A DNA stretch of 64,000 bases from Lacinutrix sp. MedPE-SW (GTDB lineage Bacteria > Bacteroidota > Bacteroidia > Flavobacteriales > Flavobacteriaceae): NCBI RefSeq assembly GCF_001874145.1, contig NZ_MPCX01000014.1:1-64000 (forward strand), written 5' to 3'. Shown piece by piece: positions 46,219 to 55,060 of this stretch (position 1 is the stretch's first letter; each line of letters opens with the position of its first letter). A program made the translations under genes and the position numbers. The notes below the pieces were generated by a model. The model did no database searches. It had not been told where the DNA came from and saw only the letters and a list, made by a program, of their open reading frames with translations.

Positions 46219-47127
46219 ATGAAACGATTAACAATTTTACCATTATTATTAATAGTGTTTTCACTATCTGTAACAGCTCAAAGCAAGAAGAAAAAAGACC
46301 AAGAAGCTATAAAAAGCATGTGCGGTTGTTATGAGGTTACGTTTAATTTTACCGAAACTTTTAACTACAGTCAAGACTCTTTATATAAACCATCAAAAAC
46401 TAAAATTGCTTCTGGTTTAGAATGGGCTCAATTAGTAGAAGACAGTGATAATAAAATTTCAATCCAGCATTTATTACAAGTTGGTAGTCCAGATGCGCCA
46501 CATATTGTTAAACACTGGCGCCAAGATTGGTTATTTGAGAACACAGACTTTTATATGTTTAATGGAGACAATAAATGGACGTACCAATCTAAGCCTAAAA
46601 AAGAAGTTAAAAACCAATGGACACAAAAAGTATATCAAGTAGACGATAGTCCACGTTATGAAGGTTCTGCAACATGGGTGCATGTAGATGGAAAAAGTTT
46701 TTGGGAAAATACAACAACAGCACCATTGCCAAGACGTGAGTACACAAAAAGAAGTGATTATAATGTAACGGTAAGAGGAAATAGACATGAGATTACTAAA
46801 TACGGTTGGTTACATGACCAGGATAACGAAAAAGTAATTAGAGAAACAGGAAAAGAAGACGTAATTTTGGCAAAAGAAAAGGGATATAATACTTATGTTA
46901 AAGTAGACGATAGTCGTTGTAAAGCATCACAAGATTGGTGGAAAAATAGTCAAGAAAAATGGGCTAAAGTACGTGCCAAATGGGATGAGGTTTTTGCAAG
47001 AAATCAAAACCTAGAATTACACGCTAAAGTAGATAATAAAGTATTATTTAAATACTTATTTGATGACGAAAATTACGCAACAAAAGAACAAATAAACCCA
47101 TTAATTGAAAGCTTTATAGTAAAATAA
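46219..47127 (+). CDS. DUF6607 family exported protein
   Basis: A 302-residue protein. A signal peptide ends near VTAQS (about 21). The body has CGCYEVTFNFTETFNY, a HIVKHWRQDWLFEN segment, and many Trp and charged residues, as in the family annotated DUF6607. Function is unknown. His-rich and Trp-rich surface patches could contact haem, but this is a guess. Its stop codon is directly followed by the ATG of the ankyrin gene (no spacer), so the two are translationally coupled. It is the first gene of the rightward half of the haem locus. Confidence 0.7.
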   Translation: MKRLTILPLLLIVFSLSVTAQSKKKKDQEAIKSMCGCYEVTFNFTETFNYSQDSLYKPSKTKIASGLEWAQLVEDSDNKISIQHLLQVGSPDAPHIVKHWRQDWLFENTDFYMFNGDNKWTYQSKPKKEVKNQWTQKVYQVDDSPRYEGSATWVHVDGKSFWENTTTAPLPRREYTKRSDYNVTVRGNRHEITKYGWLHDQDNEKVIRETGKEDVILAKEKGYNTYVKVDDSRCKASQDWWKNSQEKWAKVRAKWDEVFARNQNLELHAKVDNKVLFKYLFDDENYATKEQINPLIESFIVK

Positions 47128-48591
47128 ATGAAAAATTTAATCACAGTAGCTATACTTTTTATAAGTATACAAATTACAGCACAAGACAACGCATTATTAA
47201 ACAGAAAATTTTGGAGTCCAACTGTTTCTATTGAAGATGTAGAAAATGCAATTGCAAAAGGTAATAACCCATCGCAATTAAACAATAATAACTTTGATCC
47301 TATGGTGTATGCTATATTACAGTCCGCACCAAACGACGTTTTAAAGTTTATGTTATCTCAAGAAGGAAACGATGTAAATAAATTAACACATGACGGACGA
47401 ACGTATATCTTTTGGGCAGCCTATGCCGGTAACGATACTATAATGAAATACCTTATTAGCAAAGGCGCAAAAACAGATATATTAGATGATCATGGATTTA
47501 CAGCATTAAACTTTGCAGTAAATGCAGGACAAGCAAATACAAATGTTTATGATACTTTAATTGAAAATGGTGCCAATTTAAAAAACGATGTTAATCACAG
47601 TGGAGCTAATGCTTTATTACTAGCAGCACCAAATAATTTTGAATTAGTTCAATATTTTCAAGATAAAGGTTTAGACATTAACAGTAAAGATAAAAATGGA
47701 AACGGTATTTTTAATTACGTAGCTAAAACAGGAAATATTGAAACATTAAAAAGTTTAGCTGCACAAGGTTTAAACGGTAATGATCAGGCGTATATTTTTG
47801 CGAGTCAAGGCACGCGCAATAAATCTAATAGTATAGATGTGTTTCAATACCTTGAAAGTTTAGGTTTAAATGCAAAAACAACAACAAGTGATAAAGCAAC
47901 ACCTTTACATTATGCAACTTCTAGAAGCAAAGATTTAGAAGTTATAAATTACTTTATAGAAAAGGGAAATAATATAAATGAAGCTGATAAAAATGGAAAT
48001 ACTCCGTTTTTAAATGCAGTAAAAAGTAATTCGGTTGAGGTTGTAAAACACCTTTTAAATCAAGTTAAAGATATAGAACAAGCTAATAAAAAAGGAGAAA
48101 CAGCATTAATGTTGGCAGTACGATATAACAGTGCAGAAGTTGTAGAATTAGTTTTATCTAAAGAAGCAAATGTTGAAGCTGTAGATGCTAAAGGTAATAA
48201 TTTAGCTTATTACTTAATCGAATCTTATAACGCTAGAAGAGAAAAAGATTTTGAAAATAAATTACAACTTTTACAAAATAATGGCTTAGAGTTTACAAAA
48301 CCTCAAACTAATGGTAACACATTAATACATTTATCTTTAGACAAAAATAACCTTAAGTTTTTAAAGCAAATAGCACAGTTTGAAATAGATGTAAATGCAG
48401 TAAATAAAGATGGATACACAGCGTTACATTTAGCGGCAATGAAAGCTACAGATGCTAAATTGCTAAAACATTTATTAGCTATAGGTGCTAATAAAGAGGC
48501 TAAAACTACTTTTGAAGAAACTGCTTTTGATTTGGCTTCAGAAAATGAAATTTTATCTAAAAAAGACATCTCAATAAACTTTTTAAAATAA
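47128..48591 (+). CDS. exported ankyrin-repeat protein
   Basis: A 487-residue protein. A signal peptide ends near ITAQD (about 18). About ten ankyrin repeats follow, for example DGRTYIFWAAYAGNDTIMKYLISKGA, then KATPLHYATSRSKDLEVINYFIEKG and GYTALHLAAMKATDAKLLKHLLAIGA given here only as repeat examples by region. Ankyrin stacks bind proteins, so it may scaffold the other exported proteins of this locus. The signal peptide makes a cytosolic role unlikely. Confidence 0.85.
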   Translation: MKNLITVAILFISIQITAQDNALLNRKFWSPTVSIEDVENAIAKGNNPSQLNNNNFDPMVYAILQSAPNDVLKFMLSQEGNDVNKLTHDGRTYIFWAAYAGNDTIMKYLISKGAKTDILDDHGFTALNFAVNAGQANTNVYDTLIENGANLKNDVNHSGANALLLAAPNNFELVQYFQDKGLDINSKDKNGNGIFNYVAKTGNIETLKSLAAQGLNGNDQAYIFASQGTRNKSNSIDVFQYLESLGLNAKTTTSDKATPLHYATSRSKDLEVINYFIEKGNNINEADKNGNTPFLNAVKSNSVEVVKHLLNQVKDIEQANKKGETALMLAVRYNSAEVVELVLSKEANVEAVDAKGNNLAYYLIESYNARREKDFENKLQLLQNNGLEFTKPQTNGNTLIHLSLDKNNLKFLKQIAQFEIDVNAVNKDGYTALHLAAMKATDAKLLKHLLAIGANKEAKTTFEETAFDLASENEILSKKDISINFLK

Positions 48592-48600
48592 TTATTACAA

Positions 48601-49086
48601 ATGAAAAACTTTAAACTAATTTTTAGCCTGGCAATACTAAGTCTGGCCTTGTTTTCTTTTTCAACAATTCCACCGTCAACTAAATACAAATGTATGGTGC
48701 AAATGACCAATTATACTGGCGAAGGCGCATACATTGCTATTTCATTAATTAATCCAGAAGGTGAGTACGAAAAAACACTTTATGTACAAGGTGATGATGA
48801 AGAATGGTATCATGATATTACACAATGGTGGAAATTTCAAGGTAAAGTTCGTACAGATATTGATGCTTTAACAGGCGCAACAATTTCTGGAGGTGAACGC
48901 GCCATTAGCGTTATAGAAATAGAAGACTCTAAAATAGATTCTGGTTACAGCATACGTTTTGAAACCGCTGTAGAAGATCAAGAATATTACACAAAAGATG
49001 TAGAATTTTTACTAACATCAGAGAGTGTGAAAAGTAAAAAGGAAGGCACAGGATTTATTCGTTATATACGTTTAATGCCTAACTAA
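48601..49086 (+). CDS. DUF2271 domain-containing exported protein
   Basis: A 161-residue protein with an N-terminal hydrophobic signal segment (about 1-22). A DUF2271 core follows: KYKCMVQMTNYTGEGAYIAIS, then LYVQGDDEEWYHDITQWWKF and DALTGATISGGER. DUF2271 genes often lie next to PepSY-type membrane reductases, as here (10 bp gap). The DALTGATISGG segment resembles the covalent FMN attachment motif (D/S-G-A-T) of FMN-binding domains, which is worth noting although the family is usually listed without cofactor. Confidence 0.82.
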   Translation: MKNFKLIFSLAILSLALFSFSTIPPSTKYKCMVQMTNYTGEGAYIAISLINPEGEYEKTLYVQGDDEEWYHDITQWWKFQGKVRTDIDALTGATISGGERAISVIEIEDSKIDSGYSIRFETAVEDQEYYTKDVEFLLTSESVKSKKEGTGFIRYIRLMPN

Positions 49087-49096
49087 ACACGTATCT

Positions 49097-51289
49097 ATGA
49101 TCATTTCTATTTGGAGGTATAGTCACTTAGCATTAGCTATAACTTCTTTTGTATTTGTCTTTTTAGCCACAATTACAGGAATTGTACTCGCTTTTCAGCC
49201 AATTTCAGAGCAAATACAACCTTTTAAAATAGATGGTATAGAGCAGTTAAATGTAGAGCAAACCGTTGCTACATTTAAAAAACAATATCCAGAAATTATT
49301 ACAATAGAAGTAGATGCAAATCAATTTGTATCTGCTTCTGTAATAACAAAAGATGGCGAATCTTTAAACGGTTATTTTAACCCTAAAACCGCTGCTTTTT
49401 TAGGCGAAAAACCCGAAGTATCAAACCTCTTTAAATTTACAACAAATTTACACCGCTCGTTATTTTTAAAAGGCGTTGGTCGTTTTTTTGTTGGCTTAGG
49501 TTCATTTTTATTGTTTCTAATTGCATTTACAGGTTCCATTTTAATTATTAAGCGCCAAAGCGGCATTAAAAAGTTTTTCTCAAAAGTTGTAAATGAAGAT
49601 TTTGCCCAATACTGGCATGTTATTTTAGGTCGATTATCTTTAATACCAATAATTATTATAACACTTACAGGTGTTTATTTATCGTTATTAAAATTTGACA
49701 TAATTCAAGAAAAAAAAGAAAAGCACAATATAAATTTTGAAACTATAACTGAAGCAGAAATAAAACCTGAAACTTCTGTATTTAAAACCACTGCTTTAAA
49801 TCATGTAGAAACTTTAGAGTTTCCGTTTTCAGATGATGAAGAAGATTATTTTACTTTAAAACTAAAAAATAAAGAACTTCTTGTACACCAATATTCTGGA
49901 AAAGTTTTAAGTGAAGTTAAAAACCCGCTAGTCACTTTTTTATCAAACTGGAGTTTAGTTTTACATACAGGAAAAGGCAGTATACTTTGGTCTGTTATAT
50001 TATTAATAGCTTGTATAAACATTTTGTTTTTTATCTATTCTGGTTTTAAAATGACTATAGATAGGCGTAAAAAAACGGTAATCCCAAAAAATAAATTCAA
50101 CAAGGATAATGCAGATATTATAATTCTTGTAGGATCAGAAACTGGTAGTACTTACCATTTGGCAACAGCCTTTTTTAAAGGTTTGTTAGATAAAGGTAAT
50201 CGTGTTTTTATTTCAGATTTAAACAGTTATACCAGTTATAAAAGTGCCACGCAACTTATTGTGTTAACATCAACTTATGGCGAAGGTGAAGCTCCATTAA
50301 ATGCTAAAAAGTTTTTAACGCTATTACAAAGTGTAAAGCAAGAGCGTTTAATACATTACGCCGTTGTAGGTTTTGGCTCGCTACAATATCCAGAATACTG
50401 CAAATACGCACAATTAGTAGATGCTAATTTACAAGTGCATTCACAATTTCAACCCAATATGGAATTGTTTAAAATCCATAACCAATCGGAATTGGAATTT
50501 AAAAATTGGGCTACAAAATGGAATAATATTGTTGCTTCTGGTTTAGATGTAACCAATTTAAAAGTGTCTAATAAGCCAAGAAAAGAACAGGTTTTTACAG
50601 TTGTAAATAAAACCGATGTTAATATAGATAACACGTTTTTAATTACCTTAAAACCTAATAAAAAACTTAAATTTAAGTCTGGCGATTTGCTCTCTGTAAT
50701 TCCAGAAAAAGATAAAATAGAAAGGCTTTATTCTATTGGTAAAATAGATGGTAATATTGTTATAAGTGTAAAAAAACATGAGTTTGGTGTGTGCTCCAAT
50801 TATTTTTATAATTTAAAAAGTAATACTCAAATAAAGGCAGTTATAAATCATAACCCAAGCTTTAATTTACCTAAAAATGTACATAATGCAGTTTTTATAG
50901 CAAATGGCACAGGAATAGGACCGTTTTTGGGTATGATGCAACACTCCAAACCTGTTACAAAGCATTTGTTTTGGGGAGGAAGAACACAGCAGTCGTTATC
51001 TCTTTATAAAAGCATTATAGATGGTAGTTTAAAAAGCCACACATTAACTAGTTTTAATGTGGCTTTATCTCAAGACACTAGCGATAAAATTTATGTACAA
51101 GATATTCTAGAAAAACAACACACTATTATAGCTGAAGTTTTAAAAACTAAAGGTGTAATAATGATTTGCGGTTCTATTGCTATGCAAAACCAAGTGTTAG
51201 AGGTTTTAAATACTATAACAACTGAAACACTACATTTACCATTAAGCGTTTTCGAGCAAAACAATCAAATATTAACCGACTGTTATTAA
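49097..51289 (+). CDS. PepSY-TM / flavodoxin / FAD-NAD(P)H reductase fusion
   Basis: A 730-residue membrane reductase. A PepSY-associated membrane domain with four helices covers about 1-330, with His residues in LHRSLF and YWHVILGR that could bind haem. A flavodoxin-like FMN domain follows at about 340-480 (ILVGSETGSTYHLA, STYGEGEAP). Then a FAD-binding RLYS motif and a nucleotide-binding ANGTGIGPFLGMM motif resemble the sulfite reductase flavoprotein subunit. Electrons from NAD(P)H would cross the inner membrane, probably to reduce ferric iron or haem in the periplasm. Confidence 0.88.
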   Translation: MIISIWRYSHLALAITSFVFVFLATITGIVLAFQPISEQIQPFKIDGIEQLNVEQTVATFKKQYPEIITIEVDANQFVSASVITKDGESLNGYFNPKTAAFLGEKPEVSNLFKFTTNLHRSLFLKGVGRFFVGLGSFLLFLIAFTGSILIIKRQSGIKKFFSKVVNEDFAQYWHVILGRLSLIPIIIITLTGVYLSLLKFDIIQEKKEKHNINFETITEAEIKPETSVFKTTALNHVETLEFPFSDDEEDYFTLKLKNKELLVHQYSGKVLSEVKNPLVTFLSNWSLVLHTGKGSILWSVILLIACINILFFIYSGFKMTIDRRKKTVIPKNKFNKDNADIIILVGSETGSTYHLATAFFKGLLDKGNRVFISDLNSYTSYKSATQLIVLTSTYGEGEAPLNAKKFLTLLQSVKQERLIHYAVVGFGSLQYPEYCKYAQLVDANLQVHSQFQPNMELFKIHNQSELEFKNWATKWNNIVASGLDVTNLKVSNKPRKEQVFTVVNKTDVNIDNTFLITLKPNKKLKFKSGDLLSVIPEKDKIERLYSIGKIDGNIVISVKKHEFGVCSNYFYNLKSNTQIKAVINHNPSFNLPKNVHNAVFIANGTGIGPFLGMMQHSKPVTKHLFWGGRTQQSLSLYKSIIDGSLKSHTLTSFNVALSQDTSDKIYVQDILEKQHTIIAEVLKTKGVIMICGSIAMQNQVLEVLNTITTETLHLPLSVFEQNNQILTDCY

Positions 51290-51305
51290 TCTTTAAAACA
51301 ATACT

Positions 51306-51662
51306 ATGTGTAAAGGAATAGAGGCAATTAATAAAACAGCTAAAGGCGAATTAAATTTTTGTAGAAATTGCCAGCAGTTTCATTTAGAATTTAATAATAT
51401 TTATTTTGAGTTTACGCCTGTAGAGTATAAACAGTTTAGAAAATACGTGTTGTTAATCGAGTCTGAGTTTTGGGAAAGAAAGTATGCAAATGCTAATGTT
51501 AGACGCAAAATTCCTATTCCAACATTACAAGAAAATTTAGTTTTAATGTTTAATAGGCAAGAAGTTGCAGAGCTTAAAGCTTTAATTAGTTATAAAAAAG
51601 AGGCTGTTTTTAATAGTATTTTAAATGTTGATGATATAGATTATACCTTTATTATTAATTAA
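51306..51662 (+). CDS. DUF6686-type small protein
   Basis: A 118-residue cytosolic protein. Cys2, and a FCRNCQQFHLEFNNIYFEF segment with a CxxC pair, suggest a metal or redox site. This matches the small flavobacterial family I know as DUF6686, recalled by resemblance only. It lies 16 bp after the PepSY reductase gene, so it is probably cotranscribed with the haem/iron operon. A separate promoter follows it. Confidence 0.65.
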   Translation: MCKGIEAINKTAKGELNFCRNCQQFHLEFNNIYFEFTPVEYKQFRKYVLLIESEFWERKYANANVRRKIPIPTLQENLVLMFNRQEVAELKALISYKKEAVFNSILNVDDIDYTFIIN

Positions 51663-51685
51663 GGATAAGAGACTTTAATATTGTG

Positions 51686-51693
51686 TAAATTTG
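51686..51693 (+). promoter_or_regulatory. -7 element for the 131-residue protein gene
   Basis: TAAATTTG matches TAnnTTTG exactly, 31 bp before the ATG at 51725. Confidence 0.6.
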
Positions 51694-51724
51694 CACAAAA
51701 TTAAATTTTAAGAGATTTAAATTC

Positions 51725-52120
51725 ATGAAAAAAGACATTACTATTCCTGAGGTAAAAGATATACATGTTGCTGTTGTACAGGAAGAACATATAGAATATA
51801 AAACTTTAGATTGGAATGCTTACATTATAAATAATAGCGATCAAGATTTAGATACTGTAATTATAGTGTCTCAAGGTTATAATGATACTAAAATGACACC
51901 ACCAATGCGTCATACAATAGCTAAACTTCCAGCAAGAAGTTATGCTAAAATAGAATATTTACAAACTAAGGTGCTAGCTTTAAATAATACTTTTAAAATT
52001 ACTTTTTTTGAAGGTAATACAATGTACGATAAAACGTATTTGTTTAGAAAAAATACGATAAACGATAAGGCTTTGCAACGTGTACCATTAATGCAATTAA
52101 AAGGTATTTTGGTTAAGTAA
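51725..52120 (+). CDS. conserved small protein, function unknown
   Basis: A 131-residue protein without signal peptide. A beta-rich pattern (DIHVAVVQEEH, WNAYIINNSDQDLDTVIIVSQGY, KIEYLQTKVLALNNTFKITFFEG) suggests a single beta-sandwich domain. I know similar proteins in other flavobacteria but no function. It has its own promoter and is followed by a repeat element and a terminator. Confidence 0.65.
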   Translation: MKKDITIPEVKDIHVAVVQEEHIEYKTLDWNAYIINNSDQDLDTVIIVSQGYNDTKMTPPMRHTIAKLPARSYAKIEYLQTKVLALNNTFKITFFEGNTMYDKTYLFRKNTINDKALQRVPLMQLKGILVK

Positions 52121-52137
52121 CTAATCTCACTTGGTGT

Positions 52138-52221
52138 GCGTTAGCGATTGCAGTAGAAATCCTTTTTATGAGGCACGATTAAAAAGATTGTAACGTAAAG
52201 CGCGACCTTTAGGTAACGCCC
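52138..52221 (+). repeat. interspersed repeat copy B (GCGTTAGCGAT ... GGTAACGCCC)
   Basis: An 84-bp segment begins GCGTTAGCGATTGCAGTAG and ends GCGCGACCTTTAGGTAACGCCC. It has imperfectly pairing internal arms (CCTTTTTAT and ATTAAAAAG). End sequences are nearly identical to copy A at 34653-34745 in inverse orientation. Confidence 0.85.
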
Positions 52222-52241
52222 AAATAAATATATAAATTAAA

Positions 52242-52270
52242 AAATCCCTTTAGCTAAAGGGATTTTTTTT
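52242..52270. terminator. terminator between the 131-residue protein gene and gpsA
   Basis: AATCCCTTTAG and CTAAAGGGATT form an 11-bp stem with no unpaired loop bases (an inverted palindrome), followed by eight Ts. It serves the rightward transcript; the T-tract abuts the gpsA stop. Confidence 0.85.
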
Positions 52271-53270
52271 AATCTAATTTATCGGTTAGTTTTTTAAAGA
52301 CCTTTTTGGCGTCTTTACCTTCGTAAAGTACAGCGTGAACAGCATTTATTATAGGTAATCTTGTTTTCTTTTTGTTTTTCTCGTTTAATAAATAGGCGCT
52401 TTTTGTGGCATAATATCCTTCGGCAACCATATTCATTTCCATTTGTGCAGATTTTACGGTGTAACCTTTACCTATCATGTTTCCAAACATACGGTTTCTT
52501 GAAAATACAGAATAACCGGTTACTAGCAAATCTCCCAAATAAGCCGAGTTGTTAATGTTACGTTTCATTTTATGCATTTTTTTTATAAAACGCTTCATTT
52601 CTCGTATAGCATTACTCATTAAAACACTCTGGAAATTGTCTCCGTATCCTAAACCATGCGCAATTCCGGCTGCTACAGCATACACGTTTTTAAGCATTAC
52701 GGCATATTCTGTGCCTATAACATCGTCACTAATTTTAGTTTTTATGTAGTCGCTTGATAAAGCGTCTGCAATTAATTGCGCTTTATTAGCGTCTACACAA
52801 GATATTGTAAGGTACGATAAACGCTCAAGCGCAACTTCCTCTGCGTGACATGGACCGGCAATAACACCAATGTTTTCAAAAGGGACATTGTAATTATCAT
52901 GAAAATGTTCTCCTAATAATTTACCTGTTTCTGGTATTATACCTTTAACAGCACTTACTACTATTTTATTGGTTAATGGTAATTGTAGTTTTTTTAATTC
53001 ATCATTTATAAAGGCAGATGGTATAACAAAAATTAAAACATCTGCAAGTTCTACCATTTCGTTAATATCGTTAGTAATGGTTAATTGTTCTAAATGAAAT
53101 TCTACCGAACTTAAATAACTTGGGTTATGTTGCTCTTTAAGCAAGTGCTCTTTGGTATATATGCTTCGCATATACCAACCTACTTTCTCTTCGTTTTCGC
53201 ACAGCATTTTTACAATAGCTGTAGCCCAACTCCCAGAACCAAAAACCGCAAATTTTAATTTTTTAGACAT
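52269..53270 (-). CDS. gpsA: NAD(P)H-dependent glycerol-3-phosphate dehydrogenase
   Basis: A 333-residue cytosolic enzyme making glycerol-3-phosphate from dihydroxyacetone phosphate for phospholipid synthesis. The Rossmann motif GSGSWATAI is at residues 11-19. VIAGPCHAEEVALERLS and the catalytic lysine region YAVMLKNVYAVAAGIAHGLGYGDN are conserved. Length is normal. It is transcribed alone from its own promoter. Confidence 0.95.
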   Translation of the reverse strand: MSKKLKFAVFGSGSWATAIVKMLCENEEKVGWYMRSIYTKEHLLKEQHNPSYLSSVEFHLEQLTITNDINEMVELADVLIFVIPSAFINDELKKLQLPLTNKIVVSAVKGIIPETGKLLGEHFHDNYNVPFENIGVIAGPCHAEEVALERLSYLTISCVDANKAQLIADALSSDYIKTKISDDVIGTEYAVMLKNVYAVAAGIAHGLGYGDNFQSVLMSNAIREMKRFIKKMHKMKRNINNSAYLGDLLVTGYSVFSRNRMFGNMIGKGYTVKSAQMEMNMVAEGYYATKSAYLLNEKNKKKTRLPIINAVHAVLYEGKDAKKVFKKLTDKLD

Positions 53271-53291
53271 ATTTTAGTTTCAATTATAATT

Positions 53292-53299
53292 CAAAAATA
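53292..53299 (-). promoter_or_regulatory. -7 element of gpsA
   Basis: TATTTTTG on the minus strand matches TAnnTTTG exactly, 22 bp before the gpsA start. Confidence 0.6.
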
Positions 53300-53398
53300 C
53301 ATAATTAATAACAGTTGATAAATGGCTTGTAATAAGAAAATTCCAATTTTGGCACAGCTTTTGAAATCTTACTAATATCAATCCTTAAAACAACAATT

Positions 53399-54352
53399 AT
53401 GAAAACATTAAAATTACTCACAGGTTTTGCTTTAATAGCAACATTATTTACCTCTTGTGTAACAGAAGTGGTTGTAGACGATTTTAACAACGGACCAACA
53501 CCAGGTATAAGCGTAAATCAATTACTTAATTCTTACGAATTATGGTACGTAGATATAAACGAAACTATTGGTACAGGCGAAACACCATTTTTACAAATTG
53601 CTTTTACCATATCGTTTAGAAACGGTACTTTATATGCTAATAACAATTTGGTTGGTATTGGTAGTCAAGGTAATGGATTTGGTATCCCAATTGGTTATTA
53701 CGATGCTTATAATATGATATTAGATACAGATCACGATATAGATGGTTATGATAGTTTTGATGTTTACCAAGTAGATTATAATACCATAGAGTTGTATAAC
53801 CCGTTTAACGACACATCATATTTTTTAAATGGTTACCAACGTTCTAATTTTGATTACGATTATGTTTTTTATGATAATCTTCAATATTTTTTGCAAGAAT
53901 ATGAAGCATGGGAAAAAACATATACTAGTGAGTTTGGAGCATTAAACGAGTTTGATAATGAAAATTGGTTACAGTTTTTAGCCGGTGGAAACGACTCTAC
54001 ATTTAGAAGCTCACAAGATCCAGCAGGTACAAACCCTAATAATATATATTGGGATTTTACAGGAGATTATGCTGTGCAGGATATTAGCGGAAACTTTTAC
54101 CTTAAAAACCTTATTTTAGATTACGATTATTTTGATAATGAATATTTTGAACTAAGTGTAATTAATGATCAAAGAGTAGAATTGCTACATCCAGATTCTG
54201 GTACAATTTACGAGTTTACTGGTCGTGGTTATATAGAGTATTTAAAAGAAGGTACTACAGTAAATAAAAGTAAATCTTCTGGTGATAAAAAACGTAAGCA
54301 ACGTACACCAAAGGTTGAAAATAAAAGAGAAAACACTAGAGAGAAAGTTTAA
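53399..54352 (+). CDS. lipoprotein of unknown function
   Basis: A 317-residue lipoprotein (lipobox LFTSC, Cys20). The body is rich in Asp, Asn, Tyr and Phe, with repeated YDYD/DYDYFDNEYF patches and predicted beta strands. The last 35 residues are strongly basic (SGDKKRKQRTPKVENKRE). I do not recognise a family. It is a single gene with its own terminator. The acidic body and basic tail are compatible with an envelope protein that binds a polyanion, which is only a guess. Confidence 0.65.
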   Translation: MKTLKLLTGFALIATLFTSCVTEVVVDDFNNGPTPGISVNQLLNSYELWYVDINETIGTGETPFLQIAFTISFRNGTLYANNNLVGIGSQGNGFGIPIGYYDAYNMILDTDHDIDGYDSFDVYQVDYNTIELYNPFNDTSYFLNGYQRSNFDYDYVFYDNLQYFLQEYEAWEKTYTSEFGALNEFDNENWLQFLAGGNDSTFRSSQDPAGTNPNNIYWDFTGDYAVQDISGNFYLKNLILDYDYFDNEYFELSVINDQRVELLHPDSGTIYEFTGRGYIEYLKEGTTVNKSKSSGDKKRKQRTPKVENKRENTREKV

Positions 54353-54370
54353 AATTATATACAAATATTA

Positions 54371-54407
54371 AAACTGCTTTAAAAGTATAATTAGAGCAGT
54401 TTTTTTA
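54371..54407 (+). terminator. terminator of the lipoprotein gene
   Basis: AAACTGCT and AGCAGTTT form an 8-bp stem with a 16-nt loop, then TTTTT. Confidence 0.8.
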
Positions 54408-54520
54408 TGTTATTTATCGAAATTTAAGACAATAATAAGAGTGATAAGTTGCAATTGAACTAGTTTTTCTCCAACTTTACAAGACATATAATTATTAACA
54501 ACTAAAAATAAAATACAATT

Positions 54521-55006
54521 ATGGGATTATTTTCATTTATTAAAAATGCTGGAGCTAAAGTTTTTGGCATAGGAAAAACGGATAAAGAAGAAGCTGCTGA
54601 AGCTGCTGCTGCAGAACTTAAAGAAGAAGTTGCGGCTGCTAGAAAATTAGAAGAAACAATTAGAGATCTAGATTTACAGGTCGAAGGTTTAAGTGTACAC
54701 ATTGATGACGACGCAGCAACAATTTCTGGTATGGCTCATGATCAAGCTACTAGAGAAAAAGCAATTTTAGTTGTTGGTAATAGTAATGGTATTGCAACTG
54801 TAGACGACCAAATGACGGTTGAGCATAAAGAACCAGAAGCGCAATTTCATACAGTAGTAAGTGGAGATACGTTAGGTAAAATTGCTAAAAAGTTTTACGG
54901 AAATGCTATGGAGTATCCTACAATATTTGAAGCTAATAAGCCTATGTTAGAGCATCCAGATAAAATTTATCCAGGTCAAGTATTACGTATACCTGCTTTA
55001 GATTAG
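54521..55006 (+). CDS. kbp: BON-LysM protein, Kbp (YgaU) homologue
   Basis: A 161-residue protein that follows E. coli Kbp (YgaU) along most of its length: MGLFSFIKNAGAK at the start, a BON domain at about 45-100 (AILVVGNSNGIATVDDQM) and a LysM domain at about 112-160 (FHTVVSGDTLGKIAKKFYG, EANKPMLEHPDKIYPGQVLRIP). An extra Ala/Glu-rich helix (about 22-45) is inserted after the N terminus compared with Kbp. Kbp binds potassium in E. coli. A strong terminator follows 20 bp on. Confidence 0.9.
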   Translation: MGLFSFIKNAGAKVFGIGKTDKEEAAEAAAAELKEEVAAARKLEETIRDLDLQVEGLSVHIDDDAATISGMAHDQATREKAILVVGNSNGIATVDDQMTVEHKEPEAQFHTVVSGDTLGKIAKKFYGNAMEYPTIFEANKPMLEHPDKIYPGQVLRIPALD

Positions 55007-55024
55007 GTTAAAAATAGATATAAT

Positions 55025-55060
55025 AAAAAAAAGCCAACTTTTAAGAGTTGGCTTTTTTTT
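55025..55060 (+). terminator. terminator of the kbp-like gene; also block 1 of tandem unit A
   Basis: A-tract, AGCCAACT with AGTTGGCT, then eight Ts. A near copy of this hairpin recurs at 55369-55398. Confidence 0.88.

Noticed and set aside
47128-48591. Ankyrin protein as a host-directed effector
   Set aside because: It has a normal signal peptide and is translationally coupled to DUF6607 in the haem/iron operon; no secretion-effector context.
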